Position numbers and translations under genes: made by a program
Shown here: positions 45,557-56,349 of the stretch, piece after piece
Numbering within the stretch: position 1 is the first letter of the stretch
How the letters are laid out: the number at the start of each line of letters is the position of its first letter
Origin: Channallabes apus
Taxonomy: Eukaryota; Chordata; Actinopteri; Siluriformes; Clariidae
NCBI GenBank assembly: GCA_030522415.1
Contig: CM060104.1
Location: forward strand, 25,572,325-25,636,324
Direction of reading: 5' to 3'
Length of the DNA stretch: 64,000 nucleotides
The notes under the pieces: generated by a model
The model's input: the letters and a program-made list of their open reading frames with translations, nothing else
Database searches by the model: none
Told to the model about the DNA's origin: nothing

Positions 45557-46309
45557 GTGATCTGAGATAATTTCCGACAGTGGAATTGTGAATACATTTC
45601 TTATAATTAATCCGAAGAATATTACTAAATCTAAAGTGTGACCTGCTTTATGAGTGGGTCCTACTACACACTGATTTACACCTACGGAGTCCAGTATGGA
45701 TATAAATGCTGTTCTCAGAGGTTCTTCTGGATTCTCAAAATGAATGTTAAAATCTCCAGCAATTAACACTTTGTCTACAGAAATGACCAGGTCTGAGATG
45801 AAATCTGCAAATTCACTAAGAAATTCAGAATACGGCCCTGGAGGTCTGTAGATTATAATTAGTGGAATCGACTGAGCTGATTTAATATACTTAAATACAC
45901 TTATGTTACTATAGAGAATTTCAAATGAGTTAAATTTGTGTCGGTGTTTTTGTACGATAGACAGATTATCATTATGAATAACTGCGACGCCTCCTCCTCT
46001 ACCAGTTAACCGAGGCTGGTGTATATAGCTGTATCCAGGAGGACTAGCTTCATTTAGAGCTACATACTCGTCCTGTTTAACCCATGTTTCAGTTAAACAG
46101 AGTATATCAAACGCCTGATCTGTGATAATTTCATTAACAATAACTGCTTTTGATGTGAGAGATCTAATATTTAACAATCCTAGCTTCAGATCAGAGGTGC
46201 CGGCTGCGCATTCAGTATGATCGGAGTTTGTGGACTTTATGTTAATTAGATTATTGAAACAGACTTTCTGGGTCTTTCTACATTTTTGCTTAGATCGGGG
46301 AACAGACAC
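45557..46309 (-). CDS. L2 ORF2 endonuclease part
   Basis: This is 251 codons from ATG 46309 to the TA insertion site. The apurinic/apyrimidinic-type endonuclease is recognisable by 'LGLLNIRSLTSKA', 'LCLTETWVKQDEY', 'GRGGGVAVIHND', 'IIYRPPGPYSEFL', 'VLIAGDFNIHFE', 'HTLDLVIF' and the catalytic SDH at its end. It nicks target DNA to prime reverse transcription. The short basic N-terminus is normal for L2. The remaining ORF2 lies at 38549-40768 in the same frame. Confidence 0.9.
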
Positions 46310-46405
46310 AGTCTCAATATGGTGAACCCTGAGTGACGACTCTATGCAGCTAGCAGACGGTTGGTTTAGCCTGTCTGTCTGCTCCCTGGCCTGGGCTCTG
46401 GATTG

Positions 46406-47311
46406 TCACCGATTAACTAGACCTCTACTGAGACTATGAGCTATACTACAGGAAATGAGAGCAGCACCTTCCCGAGTGGGATGGACACCGTCCCGCCCTA
46501 ACAGGCCAGCTTTGCCCTCAAAGGTCTTCCAATTATCTATGTAGCCCACATTATTTTCGGAGCACCACCTGGACATCCAGCGGTTCAGCGACCATAACCT
46601 GCTGTAAGCTATGTCGCCACGTCTCATTGGGATGGGACCAGAGCATACTACTTCATCGGACATCGCCTTCGCTAATTTAAACACCTCTGTAAAGTTACTC
46701 TTACTAACCTCTGACTGACGAAGGCGTATATCATTAGCTCCAGCATGTACCACTATCTTAGAGAACCTATGCTGTCCTAGAGCCCTAAGATTACCTGCTA
46801 TGTCCGGTGCTCTGGCTCCCGGGATACACCTAACCACTGCCGCTGGCGCCCCTAAAGGTCTAGCTAATGTCACGTGTCTCAGTATAGAGTCTCCTATAAC
46901 CAGAGCTCTTTCAGGTTTCTCAGCGGGTGCAGCACTGAGGAGAGCAAACCTGTTGGACACGTGAGGCGCAGAGGAGGTGTGCTCCGGTGGGCTAGCCTTA
47001 GCGTTAGCTTTGGCTGAACGAGTATGCCGCCGAGTCGTCACCCACTCGCCCCACTGTGAGGGCTCTAATGCCGGAGTCGGGGGCTGTTTATCTCCGCCTG
47101 TGGCACCCAGACTGTCCGCTACAGGAATAACGCTGCTCTCACACTGTCTAACCCTCTCTAAAGTCTGGATGCGCTCCTCTAATGCTGATATCTTCTCCGT
47201 CAGAGTGCTCACTAACACACACCTATCACAAGTAAAATTATCACTAATGACGGAGGAAGAATGTCTAAACATCCTGCACTCTACACACTGAACAAGCTGA
47301 ACGGTAGACAT
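46406..47311 (-). CDS. L2 ORF1 protein with SGNH/esterase domain
   Basis: The 301-codon open frame starts MSTVQLVQC. An N-terminal zinc-binding module (CVEC and CDRC pairs) and a coiled coil (LTEKISALEERIQTLERV) are followed by a linker. The SGNH hydrolase fold has block I 'ALVIGDSILRH' (catalytic Ser), 'VVHAGANDIRL' and 'DGVHPTREG' (Asp/His), so the Ser-Asp-His triad appears complete. Such ORF1 esterases are known from CR1/L2 elements and are thought to act in RNP or membrane association. ORF2 follows about 97 bp downstream. No break is seen. Confidence 0.9.
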   Translation of the reverse strand: MSTVQLVQCVECRMFRHSSSVISDNFTCDRCVLVSTLTEKISALEERIQTLERVRQCESSVIPVADSLGATGGDKQPPTPALEPSQWGEWVTTRRHTRSAKANAKASPPEHTSSAPHVSNRFALLSAAPAEKPERALVIGDSILRHVTLARPLGAPAAVVRCIPGARAPDIAGNLRALGQHRFSKIVVHAGANDIRLRQSEVSKSNFTEVFKLAKAMSDEVVCSGPIPMRRGDIAYSRLWSLNRWMSRWCSENNVGYIDNWKTFEGKAGLLGRDGVHPTREGAALISCSIAHSLSRGLVNR

Positions 47312-47442
47312 TATAACGTACCTCTGTGTCGGAGTTTTAGTTGTTTAGTTGTTTAGTTGAGGAAACTCACGCGTTGCGAAACTTTCGCGGCAACAATACG
47401 AAAACAGGAAGCTACGTCACCAACAGGAGTCTCTAGAATCAT

Positions 47443-48061
47443 GTCACACTAATCCATGGCCAGTGCCATTTAAAATTCCACAGTTTTCACGTGACATTGA
47501 GGTTATCCTTGAACAGACAAACATGCCTCTGGAACATGCTTCCAAGATGCAAGTCTTAAATCTGCAAAAATGCAAGACCTTTCCAAAGCCATATTCTCCT
47601 ACATAGCCTACCCCTCAAGCCTGCAAATAGCCTCAGTGGCTGAAGCACTCATTGAGAAGTTTCCATGCCTTAAGGAGCTGTATGGGTGGCAGCAATGCCT
47701 CAAGTACAAGATGCACAATTTCCGTGCCAAGCTGAAGGCAAGAAAATATACCTGGCCTGAAATAGAGGTAAATACATTAAAGAGAATGTCATCTGCTGAC
47801 ACAGCCCCAGCCAAAAATCTGAAGAGACCCAAAAAAGAAGAGGTCAATTATCTCCCTCCGCATCCTTTGGGAGAAAACCAAGACATTTTAGAGAAGGAGA
47901 GGCTTGAGTTAGTAAATTAAATAAAAAAGAAAAACAATGGAAAGATTATAGGAGAAAAAATGTCCAAAACCTTTTCAATGCGAAGAGAGGAGGTGGTGAC
48001 TCTCTGCCCAGCTATCAGTGTCTTCAAAGAGAGGTGGCTGGTTTTGTTCACTGAGGCTCAA
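47443..48061 (+). pseudogene. PB1-like companion gene, middle exon
   Basis: Immediately after the L2 insertion the frame resumes with 'NPWPVPFKIPQFSRDIEVIL', the expected continuation of 37107-37530. A frameshift near 47550 moves to 'SKAIFSYIAYPSSLQIASVAE', 'EALIEKFPCLKEL', 'RKYTWPEIEVNTLKRMSS' and 'KKEEVNYLPPHPLGENQDIL'. A TAA after LELVN and a further shift precede 'MSKTFSMRREEVVTLCPA'. The exon ends at CAA/GTAAG (48062). The following intron holds the Tc1/Rex3/Tc1 cluster. Confidence 0.6.
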
Positions 48062-48194
48062 GTAAGAATATATGTTTATACAGAGTCAGACAAAAAAATG
48101 TATACACACCAGGAAAGGAAAAATGGTCAAATGTATATGAACATTTGTATGTGAACGGTCATATTACTGTATATGAATATAGTAGTAAAAATCA

Positions 48195-48222
<28 letters not shown>

Positions 48223-48226
<4 letters not shown>

Positions 48227-49850
48227 GTGGTGTGAAAAACTATTTGCCCCCCTGCTGATTTCTTATTCTTTTGCATGTTTGTCACACAAAATGTTTCTGA
48301 TCATCAAACACATTTAACTATTAGTCAAAGATGACACAAGTAAACACAAAATGCAGTTTTTAAATGAGGGGTTTTATTATTTAGGGAGAAAAAAAATCCA
48401 AACCTACATGGCCCTGTGTGAAAAAGTAATTGCCCCCTGAACCTAATAACTGGTTGGGACACCCTTAGCAGCAATAACTGCAATCAAGCGTTGGCGATAA
48501 CTTGCAACGAGTCTTTTACAGCGCTCTGGAGGAATTTTGGCCCACTCATCTTTGCAGAATTGTTGTGATTCCGCTTTATTTGAGGGTTTTCTAGCATGAA
48601 CCGCCTTTTTAAGGTCATGCCACAACATCTCAATAGGATTCAGGTCAGGACTTTGACTAGGCCACTCCAAAGTCTTCATTTTGTTTTTCTTCAGCCATTC
48701 AGAGGTGGATTTGCTGGTGTGTTTTGGGTCATTGTCCTGCTGCAGCACCCAAGATCGCTTCAGCTTGAGTTGACGAACAGATGGCCGGACATTCTCCTTC
48801 AGGATTTTTTTGGTAGACAGTAGAATTCATGGTTCCATCTATCACAGCAAGCCTTCCAGGTCCTGAAGCAGCAAAACAACCCCAGACCATCACACTACCA
48901 CCACCATATTTTACTGTTGGTATGATGTTCTTTTTCTGAAATGCTGTGTTACTTTTACGCCAGATGTAACGGGACACGCACCTTCCAAAAAGTTCAACTT
49001 TTGTCTCGTCGGTTCACAAGGTATTTTCCCAAAAGTCTTGGCAATCATTGAGATGTTTTTTAGCAAAGTTCTTTTTCTTTTTTTTAATGTTCTTTTTTCT
49101 TAAAAGTGGTTTGCGCCTTGGAAATCTGCCATGCAGGCTGTTTTTGCCCAGTCTCTTTCTTATGGTGGAGTCGTGAACACTGACCTTAATTGAGGCAAGT
49201 GAGGCCTGCAGTTCTTTAGATGTTGTCCTGGGGTCTTTTGTGGCCTCTCGGATGAGTCGTCTCTGCGCTCTTGGGGTAATTTTGGTCGGCCGGCCACTCC
49301 TGGGAAGGTTCACCACTGTTCCATGTTTTTGCCATTTGTGGATAATGGCTCTCACTGTGGCTCGCTGGAGTCCCAAAGCTTTAGAAATGGCTTTATAACC
49401 TTTACCAGACTGATAGATCTCAATTACTTTTGTTCTCATTTGTTCCTGAATTTCTTTGGATCTTGGCATGATGTCTAGCTTTTGAGGTGCTTTTGGTCTA
49501 CTTCTCTGTGTCAGGTAGCTCCTATTTAAGTGATTTCTTGATTGAAACAGGTGTGGCAGTAATCAGGCCTGGGGGTGACTACAGAAATTGAACTCAGGTG
49601 TGATAAACCACAGTTAAGTTATTTTTTAACAAGGGGGGCAATCACTTTTTCACACAGGGCCATGTAGATTTGGAGTTTTTTTTCTCCCTTAATAACGTAA
49701 ACCTTCATTTAAAAACTGTATTTTGTGTTCAATTATGTTATCTTTGACTAATAGTTAACGGTTTTTGATGAGCAGAAACATTTAAGTTTGACAAACATGC
49801 AAAAGAATAAGAAATCAGGAAGGGGGCAAATAGTTTTTCACACCACTGTA
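48223..49850 (-). mobile_element. Tc1-like transposon copy 2
   Basis: The element is 48225-49848 with TA on both sides. Ends start CAGTGGTGTG and inverted repeats run about 210 bp. The transposase lies on the minus strand. Confidence 0.95.
48443..49469 (-). pseudogene. Tc1-like transposase, frameshifted
   Basis: The N-terminal frame (49014-49469) has the paired-like helix-turn-helix (KALGLQRATVRAIIHKW) and the GRPTKITPRAQRRLI hook, then a K-rich disrupted stretch. The DDE portion is split between 48729-48977 ([15 protein letters not shown]) and 48443-48748 ([13 protein letters not shown], then [15 protein letters not shown], giving D34E). Frameshifts near 49060 and 48820 inactivate it. Confidence 0.92.
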
Positions 49851-49854
49851 TATG

Positions 49855-52600
49855 TTAATCTTCTTCTTTGTCTTTCGGCTGTTCCCTTTCAGGGGTCGCC
49901 ACAGCGAATCATCTGCCTCCATCTAACCCTATCCTCTGCATCCTCTCCTCTCACACCAACTAACTTCATGTCCTCTCTCACTGCATCCATAAATGTCCTC
50001 TTTGGTCTTCCTCTTGACCTTCTGCCTGGCAGTTCCAACATCAGCATCCTTCTACCGATATATTCACACTCTCTCCTCTGAACATGTCCAAACCACCTCA
50101 ATCTGGCCTCTCTGACTTTATCTCCAAAACATCTAACATTGTTAGATGTCCCTCTGATGAACTCATTCTTGATCCTATCTATCCTTGTCACTCCCAAAGA
50201 GAACCTCAACATCTTCAGCTCTGCTACCTCTAGCTCTGCCTCCTGTCTTTTCTTCAGTGCCACTGTCTCTAAGCCATAGAGCATTGCTGGTCTCACCACT
50301 GTCGTGTACACCTTTCCTTTCATTCTCGCTGATACTCTTTTATCGCACAACACACCTGACAATTTTATCCACACATTCCAACCTGCCTGTACTCGTCTCA
50401 TCACCTACGTTGAACACTCTCCGTTGCTCTCGACCGTTGACCCTAAGTACTTAAAATCTTGCACCTTCTTTACCTCTGCTCCCTGTAGCCTCACTGTTCC
50501 TCTTGGGTCCCTCTCATTCACACACATGTATTCCGTCTTGCTGCGGCTAACCTTCATTCCTCTGCTTTCCAGAGCGTACCTCCACCTCTCCAAATTTTCC
50601 TCCACCTGTTCCCTGCTCTTGCTACAAAGCACAATGTCATCTGCAAACATCATAGTCCATGGAGACTCCTATCTTACTTCATCTGTCATCCTGTCCATCA
50701 CCAGAGCAAACAAAAAGGGGCTTAGAGCCGATCCTTGATGCAGACCCACATCCACCTTGAACTCTTCTGTCACACCTACAGCACATCTTACCACTGTCTT
50801 ATAGCTCTCATACATGTCCTGCACCACTCTAACATACTTCTCTGCCACTCCAGACTTCCTCATACAACACCACAGCTCCTCTCTCGGCACCCTGTCGTAC
50901 GCTTTCTTTAAATCTACAAAGACACAATGCAACTCTTTATTACCTTCTCTGTACTTCTCCACCAGCATCCTCAAACCAAATACTGCATCTGATGTACTCT
51001 TTCTAGGCATGAAACCATATTGCTGCTCACAAATTCTAACCTCTGCCCTTAACCTAGCCTCCACTACTCTTTCCCATAGCTTCATTGTATGGCTCATTAG
51101 CCTTATACCTCTGTAATTGCCACAGCTCTGCACATCTCCCTTGTTCTTAAAAATCGGCACCAATACACTTCTCCTCCATTCCTCTGGAATCCTCTCACTC
51201 TCCAAGATCTCGTTAAACAAACTAGTCAGAAACTGTACTGCCACCTCTCCTAAGCACTTCCATACCTCCACAGGTATGTCATCAGGACCAACAGCCTTTC
51301 CACTCTTCATCCTCTTCAACGCCCTTCTCACCTCACTTTTACTAATATTTGCTACTTCCTGCTCCACAACAGTCACCTCTTCTACTCTTTGTTCTCTTTC
51401 GTTTTCCTCATTCATCAACTCCTCAAAGTACTCCTTCCATCTTCCCATCACCCTCCTGGCATCTGTCAGTACATTTACATCTCTATCTTTAATCACTCTA
51501 ACATGCTGCACATCCTTCCAATCTCTAACTCTTTGCCTCGCCAACCTGTACAGATCTACCTCTCCCTCCTTACTGTCCAGCCTAGCATACAAGTCCTCAT
51601 ATGCACTTTGTTTGGCCTTTGCCACTTCTACCTTCACCTTACGGTGCATCTCCCTGTATTCCTGTCTACTCTCTTCAGTCCTCTCAGTGTCCCACTTCTT
51701 CTTAGCTAGCCTCTTTCCCTGTATACACTCCTGGACTTCCTCATTCCACCACCAAGGCTCCTTGTCCCCTTTTCCCTTACCTGATGATACACCAAGTACC
51801 CTCTTACCTGTCTCCCTGATCACATTGGCTGTAGTTGTCCAGTCAACTGAAAGCACCTCCTGAACACCCATAGCTTGTCTCAACTCCTCCCTAAAGACTA
51901 CGCAACATTCTTCCTTTCTCAGCTTCCACCACTTTGTCCTCTGCTCTGCCTTTGTCCTCTTCACCTTCCTCACCACCAGGGTTATTTTACACACCACCAT
52001 TCTGTGTTGTTTGGCTACACTCTCTCCTACCAACACCTTGCAGTCACTGATCTCTTTCAGATTACAACGTCGACACAAGATGTAGTCCACCTGAGTGCTT
52101 CTGCCTCCGCTCTTATATGTCACCCTATGTTCCTGCCTCTTCTTCCACCATCTGTCCTTCTACATTCCTGTCCTGAAGACCAAACCTGCCCATCACATTT
52201 TCATCCCCTCTGTTCCCTTCCCCAACATGTCCATTGAAGTCTGCACCAATCACCACTCTGTCACCTCTGGGGATGCTCTGCATCAATTCATCTAACTCAC
52301 TCCAGAATTTATCCTTCTCTTCTAACACACATCCTACCTGTGGAGCATAACCACTAACAACATTGAACATCACACCATCAATTTCCAGCTTCAGACTCAT
52401 CACCCTGATACTCTCTTCACCTCTAGCACATTCCTTACAAACTCCTCTTTCAGAATAACTTCTACTCCATTTCTTTTCCTATCCACACCATGGTAAAACA
52501 ATTTGAACCCTGATCCTAAGCTTCTGGCCTTGCTACCTTTCCACCTGGTCTCCTGGACACACAGTATATCCACCTTCCTTCTCTGCATCAGTGTGCATCA
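49855..52600 (-). mobile_element. Rex3/RTE-clade LINE, 5'-truncated
   Basis: The 3' end on the minus strand carries the Rex3-like phrase seen here as 'ctttcggctgttccctttca' and 'ggtcgccacagcg'. The 5' side stops within the endonuclease near 52590. It sits between two oppositely oriented Tc1 copies inside the intron of the PB1-like gene relic. Confidence 0.85.
49889..52588 (-). pseudogene. Rex3/RTE endonuclease-reverse transcriptase
   Basis: Frames in series read endonuclease (52588-52125: 'RKVDILCVQETRWKG', 'GVMFNVVSGYAPQVG', 'VVIGADFNGHVG'). A 484-codon segment follows (52123-50669: 'KRMKSGKAVGPDDIPVEVWK', 'NYRGIRLMSHTMKLWERV', 'QYGFMPRKSTSDAVF', 'VFVDLKKAYDRVPRE', 'GLHQGSALSPFLFALVMD'). 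Then come 'MMFADDIVLCSKS' (active site) and a C-terminal region with 'RLRWFGHVQRR'. Frameshifts near 52400, 52125, 50660 and 50405 break it, so it is inactive. Confidence 0.88.
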
Positions 52601-52630
52601 TTGATTTGGCAAATGTTTTACGTCAGATGC

Positions 52631-53752
52631 CATTATCCACAAATGGCAAAAACATGGAACATTGGTGAACCTTCCCAGGAGTGGCCGGCCGACCAAAATT
52701 ACCCCAAGAGCGCAGAGACGACTCATCTGAGAGGCCACAAAAGACCCCAGGACAACATCTAAAGAACTGCAGGCCTCACTTGCCTCAATTAAGGTCAGTG
52801 TTCACGACTCCACCATAAGAAAGAGACGGGGCAAAAACGGCCTGCATGGTAGATTTCCAAGGCGCAAACCACTTTTAAGCAAAAAGAACATTAAGGCTTG
52901 TCTCAATTTTGCTAAAAAAACATCTCAATGATTGCCAAGACCTTTGGGAAAATACCTTGTGGACCGACGAGACAAAAGTTTAACTTTTTGGAAGGTGCGT
53001 GTCCCGTTACAACTGGCATAAAAGTAACACAGCATTTCAGAAAAAGAACATCATACCAACAGTAAAATATGGTGGTGGTAGTGTGATGGTCTGGGGTTGT
53101 TTTGCTGCTTCAGGACCTGGAAGGCTTGCTGTGATAGATGGAACCATGAATTCTACTGTCTACCAAAAAATCCTGAAGGAGAATGTCCGGCCATCTGTTC
53201 GTCAACTCAAGCTGAAGCGATCTTGGGTGCTGCAGCAGGACAATGACCCAAAACACACCAGCAAATCCACCTCTGAATGGCTGAAGAAAAAGAAAATGAA
53301 GACTTTGGAGTGGCCTAGTCAAAGTCCTGACCTGAATCCTATTGAGATGTTGTGGCATGACCTTAAAAAGGCGGTTCATGCTAGAAAACCCTCAAATAAA
53401 GCTGAATTACAACAATTCTGCAAAGTTGAGTGTGCCAAAATTCCTCCAGAGCGCTGTAAAAGACTCGTTGCAAGTTATCGCAAACGCTTGATTGCAGTTA
53501 TTGCTGCTAAGGGTGGCCCAACCAGTTATTAGGTTCAGGGGGCAATTACTTTTTCACACAGGGCCATGTAGGTTTGGATTTTTTTTCTCCCTAAATAATA
53601 AAACCCCTCATTTAAAAACTGCATTTTGTATTTACTTGTGTTATCTTTGACTAATAGTTAAATGTGTTTGATGATCAGAAACATTTTGTGTGACAAACAT
53701 GCAAAAGAATAAGAAATCAGGAGGGGGGCAAATAGTTTTTCACACCACTGTA
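52631..53752 (+). mobile_element. Tc1-like transposon copy 3, left-truncated
   Basis: This is the right three-quarters of the same Tc1 family, ending CACACCACTG at 53750 followed by TA. The left end is lost at the junction with the Rex3 copy at about 52630. It is inverted relative to copy 2. Its right flank 'TATATGTTAAT' is identical to the right flank of copy 2. Confidence 0.9.
52640..53532 (+). pseudogene. Tc1-like transposase, N-truncated
   Basis: The helix-turn-helix is cut ('HKWQKHGTLVNLPRSGRP'-like start) and a frameshift precedes 52999. From there 177 codons are open: '[18 protein letters not shown]', '[18 protein letters not shown]' and '[18 protein letters not shown]', with the second Asp and the Glu of the DD34E site in place, ending PTSY. 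The first Asp region ('WTDETK') lies in the disrupted part just upstream. Confidence 0.88.
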
Positions 53753-54003
53753 TATGTTAATGCATTTAGTATTAAAATTTTTATACAAGTTTTTATTTCC
53801 CTGAAGGGTGTATACATTTTTTGTCTGACTCTTTTGTCTTTATTCTTTTCTAGCAAGTACTATGGCTCTCAATATTTCAATAAGTAAATGGGTAAATATT
53901 AATTCATAATAATATGATAAATTTACATTATTACCTTTTAGAATTTTGACTCCTTATTTAAAAGTAATGAGGAGTAATATTAGTTTGTCCCTTTACTTAA
54001 TAG

Positions 54004-54633
54004 ATTAAAGAGGAGTTTTGCCAGATAACAACAATTTCCTTGGAAGAAAAATTCATGCTTAAGCTTGACAGTTACACATCCCGTCTCCTGCAGCTGATGC
54101 GTGCCAAATGTGGTGCTGTTGGTACCAGGATGCATCCTCTCCTTAACACTATAAATGAGGTATGTTTTTTAAAAGTGCAAACATTGATTTGTAGAAACAA
54201 GGATTGTAATTAAAATGCATCTCCTTAAAGTCTCAGAGTGTAGAGAAAAAAAGGGGTGCAGTGGTCTGCTGCCTCATTGAGTACCCAGGGGAGCCCAAAG
54301 AAGAGCTCTTCCAAGTATCACAGATAAGTAACAAAAATATTGATATACACAAGGTGTTTAAAAACTAATCATTTTCTCATTTACAGCATGTGGTTAGATT
54401 GATTGAGGGCGATCCAATAGATGTGTCTATTATGATAGAGGGCATCAAAGTGATCAGTGGGTGTGGATACAAAACCAAGGCATGCATGTTGTTGATGGGT
54501 TTGATGTCCTCAACCTTGAGTATCCTAAGAAGCTCAAGAATACTTTCAAAGTATTTCAACAACTTTTTTTGGAGTTTGATGGAGGCAGATGTCTAAAGAA
54601 GGTTCATAGCCTCAAAATTAAGCTCATGGAATA
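54004..54633 (+). pseudogene. PB1-like companion gene, 3' exons
   Basis: Three exon-like blocks continue the gene: 54004-54159 ('IKEEFCQITTISLEEKFMLK'), about 54229-54323 ('GAVVCCLIEYPGEPKEELFQ') and from 54387 ('VVRLIEGDPIDVSIMIEGI'). After a frameshift comes 'LEYPKKLKNTFKVFQQLF' to a TAG near 54633. The donor after the second block reads ATAAGT, not GTAAGT, so splicing would fail there. The gene is a relic. Confidence 0.55.
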
Positions 54634-54639
54634 GAGTGC

Positions 54640-54951
54640 TTCCTTTCTTTATGTTGGGGACAGGTACCCAAGTCCAGTGTTATTCTCTTATTCTGCAATT
54701 TTTTTTTAATTCATTTTAAAATTATTTTATGTTTAAATAGACACATTTAGTTGAACAAATAAGCACACTAAGATTTATTAATTAACAAGTGGAAAACTTG
54801 TTTTAATTTTAGCAATGTTAGCCTATCTATATTTCTTTATTTGCACTGTAACAGTTTTTGAATAAAAAAAATGCACATTTTAGTTTTTTTTTTGTTCAAG
54901 AAACTCTGATATGCAGAGAAAAACGTAGTTTGTATCTCATCTCTTTATTTC

Positions 54952-55006
<55 letters not shown>

Positions 55007-55651
55007 TAGGTGGACAACCAGACTGCTCATTACCGTCGCGCTCACCACCGTGGCAAAGCGGCAGCGGCCAAAATAAGCCAGTAGCATTTCAAAATAATTT
55101 GTGAAATGACCGCCAGGTGGCGCAAATTGACATTTTCCGTCGTCTCGGTTTTTAAATATATTTAGAGCTTAAGCCATAATAAAGTCATAACAATATGTTG
55201 TAGTGAAGAAATACTACAATTATGATAATTTCCACATCCAAGTACTGTGTCCAACAAACATGAAAAACTATTTTTTTAAAAATACAAAAATATGAGTTAG
55301 AAAACATTGGTTTTATTTTGTTTAGACAGACTCTCTGTTTTTATCTGTTTAGTGTTATTATTAAAGAAAACAGCACAAACAACAGCACTAGGGCTTTTTT
55401 AAAAAAATTATTTCGACAATACTTACAGTTGTTAGAGTTTAAGACATCAAGATTTAAATATAGAAATAACTAAAACAAATAGAGCAAACTTCCAGAATAG
55501 ATAATAAAAAAAATAAATCAATAAAAAAGATGTATGCAGTATAATTGGGGCCTCTCATTTCATTATTCGCTCGCAGTTCGTCTGGCACTGAACCAAAATA
55601 TATTGTCTTACATTTGTGAATAAAATATCATTGTTTTTTTCAGAGATTTAT
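54640..55651. other. AT-rich intergenic DNA with microsatellite
   Basis: No gene is seen. An (AT)n run covers about 54954-55003. A GC-rich island follows at 55010-55140 with CCGCCAGGTGGCGC at 55110-55123, a good CTCF-like core. The rest is AT-rich, and 55550-55651 is the flank of the LTR element. Confidence 0.6.
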
Positions 55652-56349
55652 TGTAAGGGTTAACCCCTAGATGGTGCCAAACACCCATTTACTTTAGTTT
55701 GTAGTTTGTTTTGGGTTAGTTAACTTCAGTTCCCAGTTTGCACCTCGGTCAGGTGACGTAGAAGCTCACCTGAACCGAGGGAAGACAATTATGTTTAATT
55801 ATGTTTACTTTGGTATAAATAGCCTGATTGAAGTTCAGTCAGGGGGGTGTTCCAGAAAGCTTGGTTAACTTACCATTTGGTTAATCTTAACTTCTGGGTT
55901 GATTAACCCCAAACCCGCATACCGAGAGTATGTCGGTTCCAAAACACCTGATAAGATTAAGTTTAATCAACCCCCTACTGGTTACCCAGAGTTAGTGCGC
56001 GTGCACGGTGCCTACATAAAGACATTTTCAATGGATCGCGGTTCCCTTTTCGAGGCTTCACTCAATGCTGCGTTAGAACGCTTATGGGAACTATCTTGTC
56101 GCATTGCCGGCCATGAAGCATGTGTGGAAAAACGCCATTATCTGGCTACATATAACCTCGGTCAGGTGACGTCATCTGATTAGATCAGGTGGAGGTTATA
56201 AATACCGGAAAGCCGGCAACAAAACCTCAGATCATTTGTCTTCATGCCGACTTGTGATCGCGTGTGTGCAGCAAGCATTTAAAAAAAAAAGGATATATAA
56301 GAAACCATTCTTAACAGAGAAAAAAAAAAAAAAAAACTCACCAGATATA

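Larger units (their letters stand above)
37526..47442 (-). mobile_element. Full-length L2 LINE copy 3
   Basis: The element spans 37531-47437 between ATCAT duplications (37526-37530 and 47438-47442). It has a 5' leader, ORF1 (46406-47311), ORF2 and a 1-kb 3' UTR ending in (TTGAA)-type repeats. A 4786-bp DNA element occupies 40769-45554; without it the LINE is about 5.1 kb. Both ORFs are open, so this copy was potentially active when the DNA element hit it. Confidence 0.92.

Noticed and set aside
47608..47847. Minus-strand 79-codon frame
   Set aside because: It is the antisense of the PB1-like gene exon, whose plus-strand text is recognisable.
54320..54390. AT-AC (U12-type) intron after 'gtatcacag'
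   Set aside because: The sequence ATAAGTAAC lacks the U12 donor consensus; a mutated GTAAGT donor in a decaying gene is simpler.
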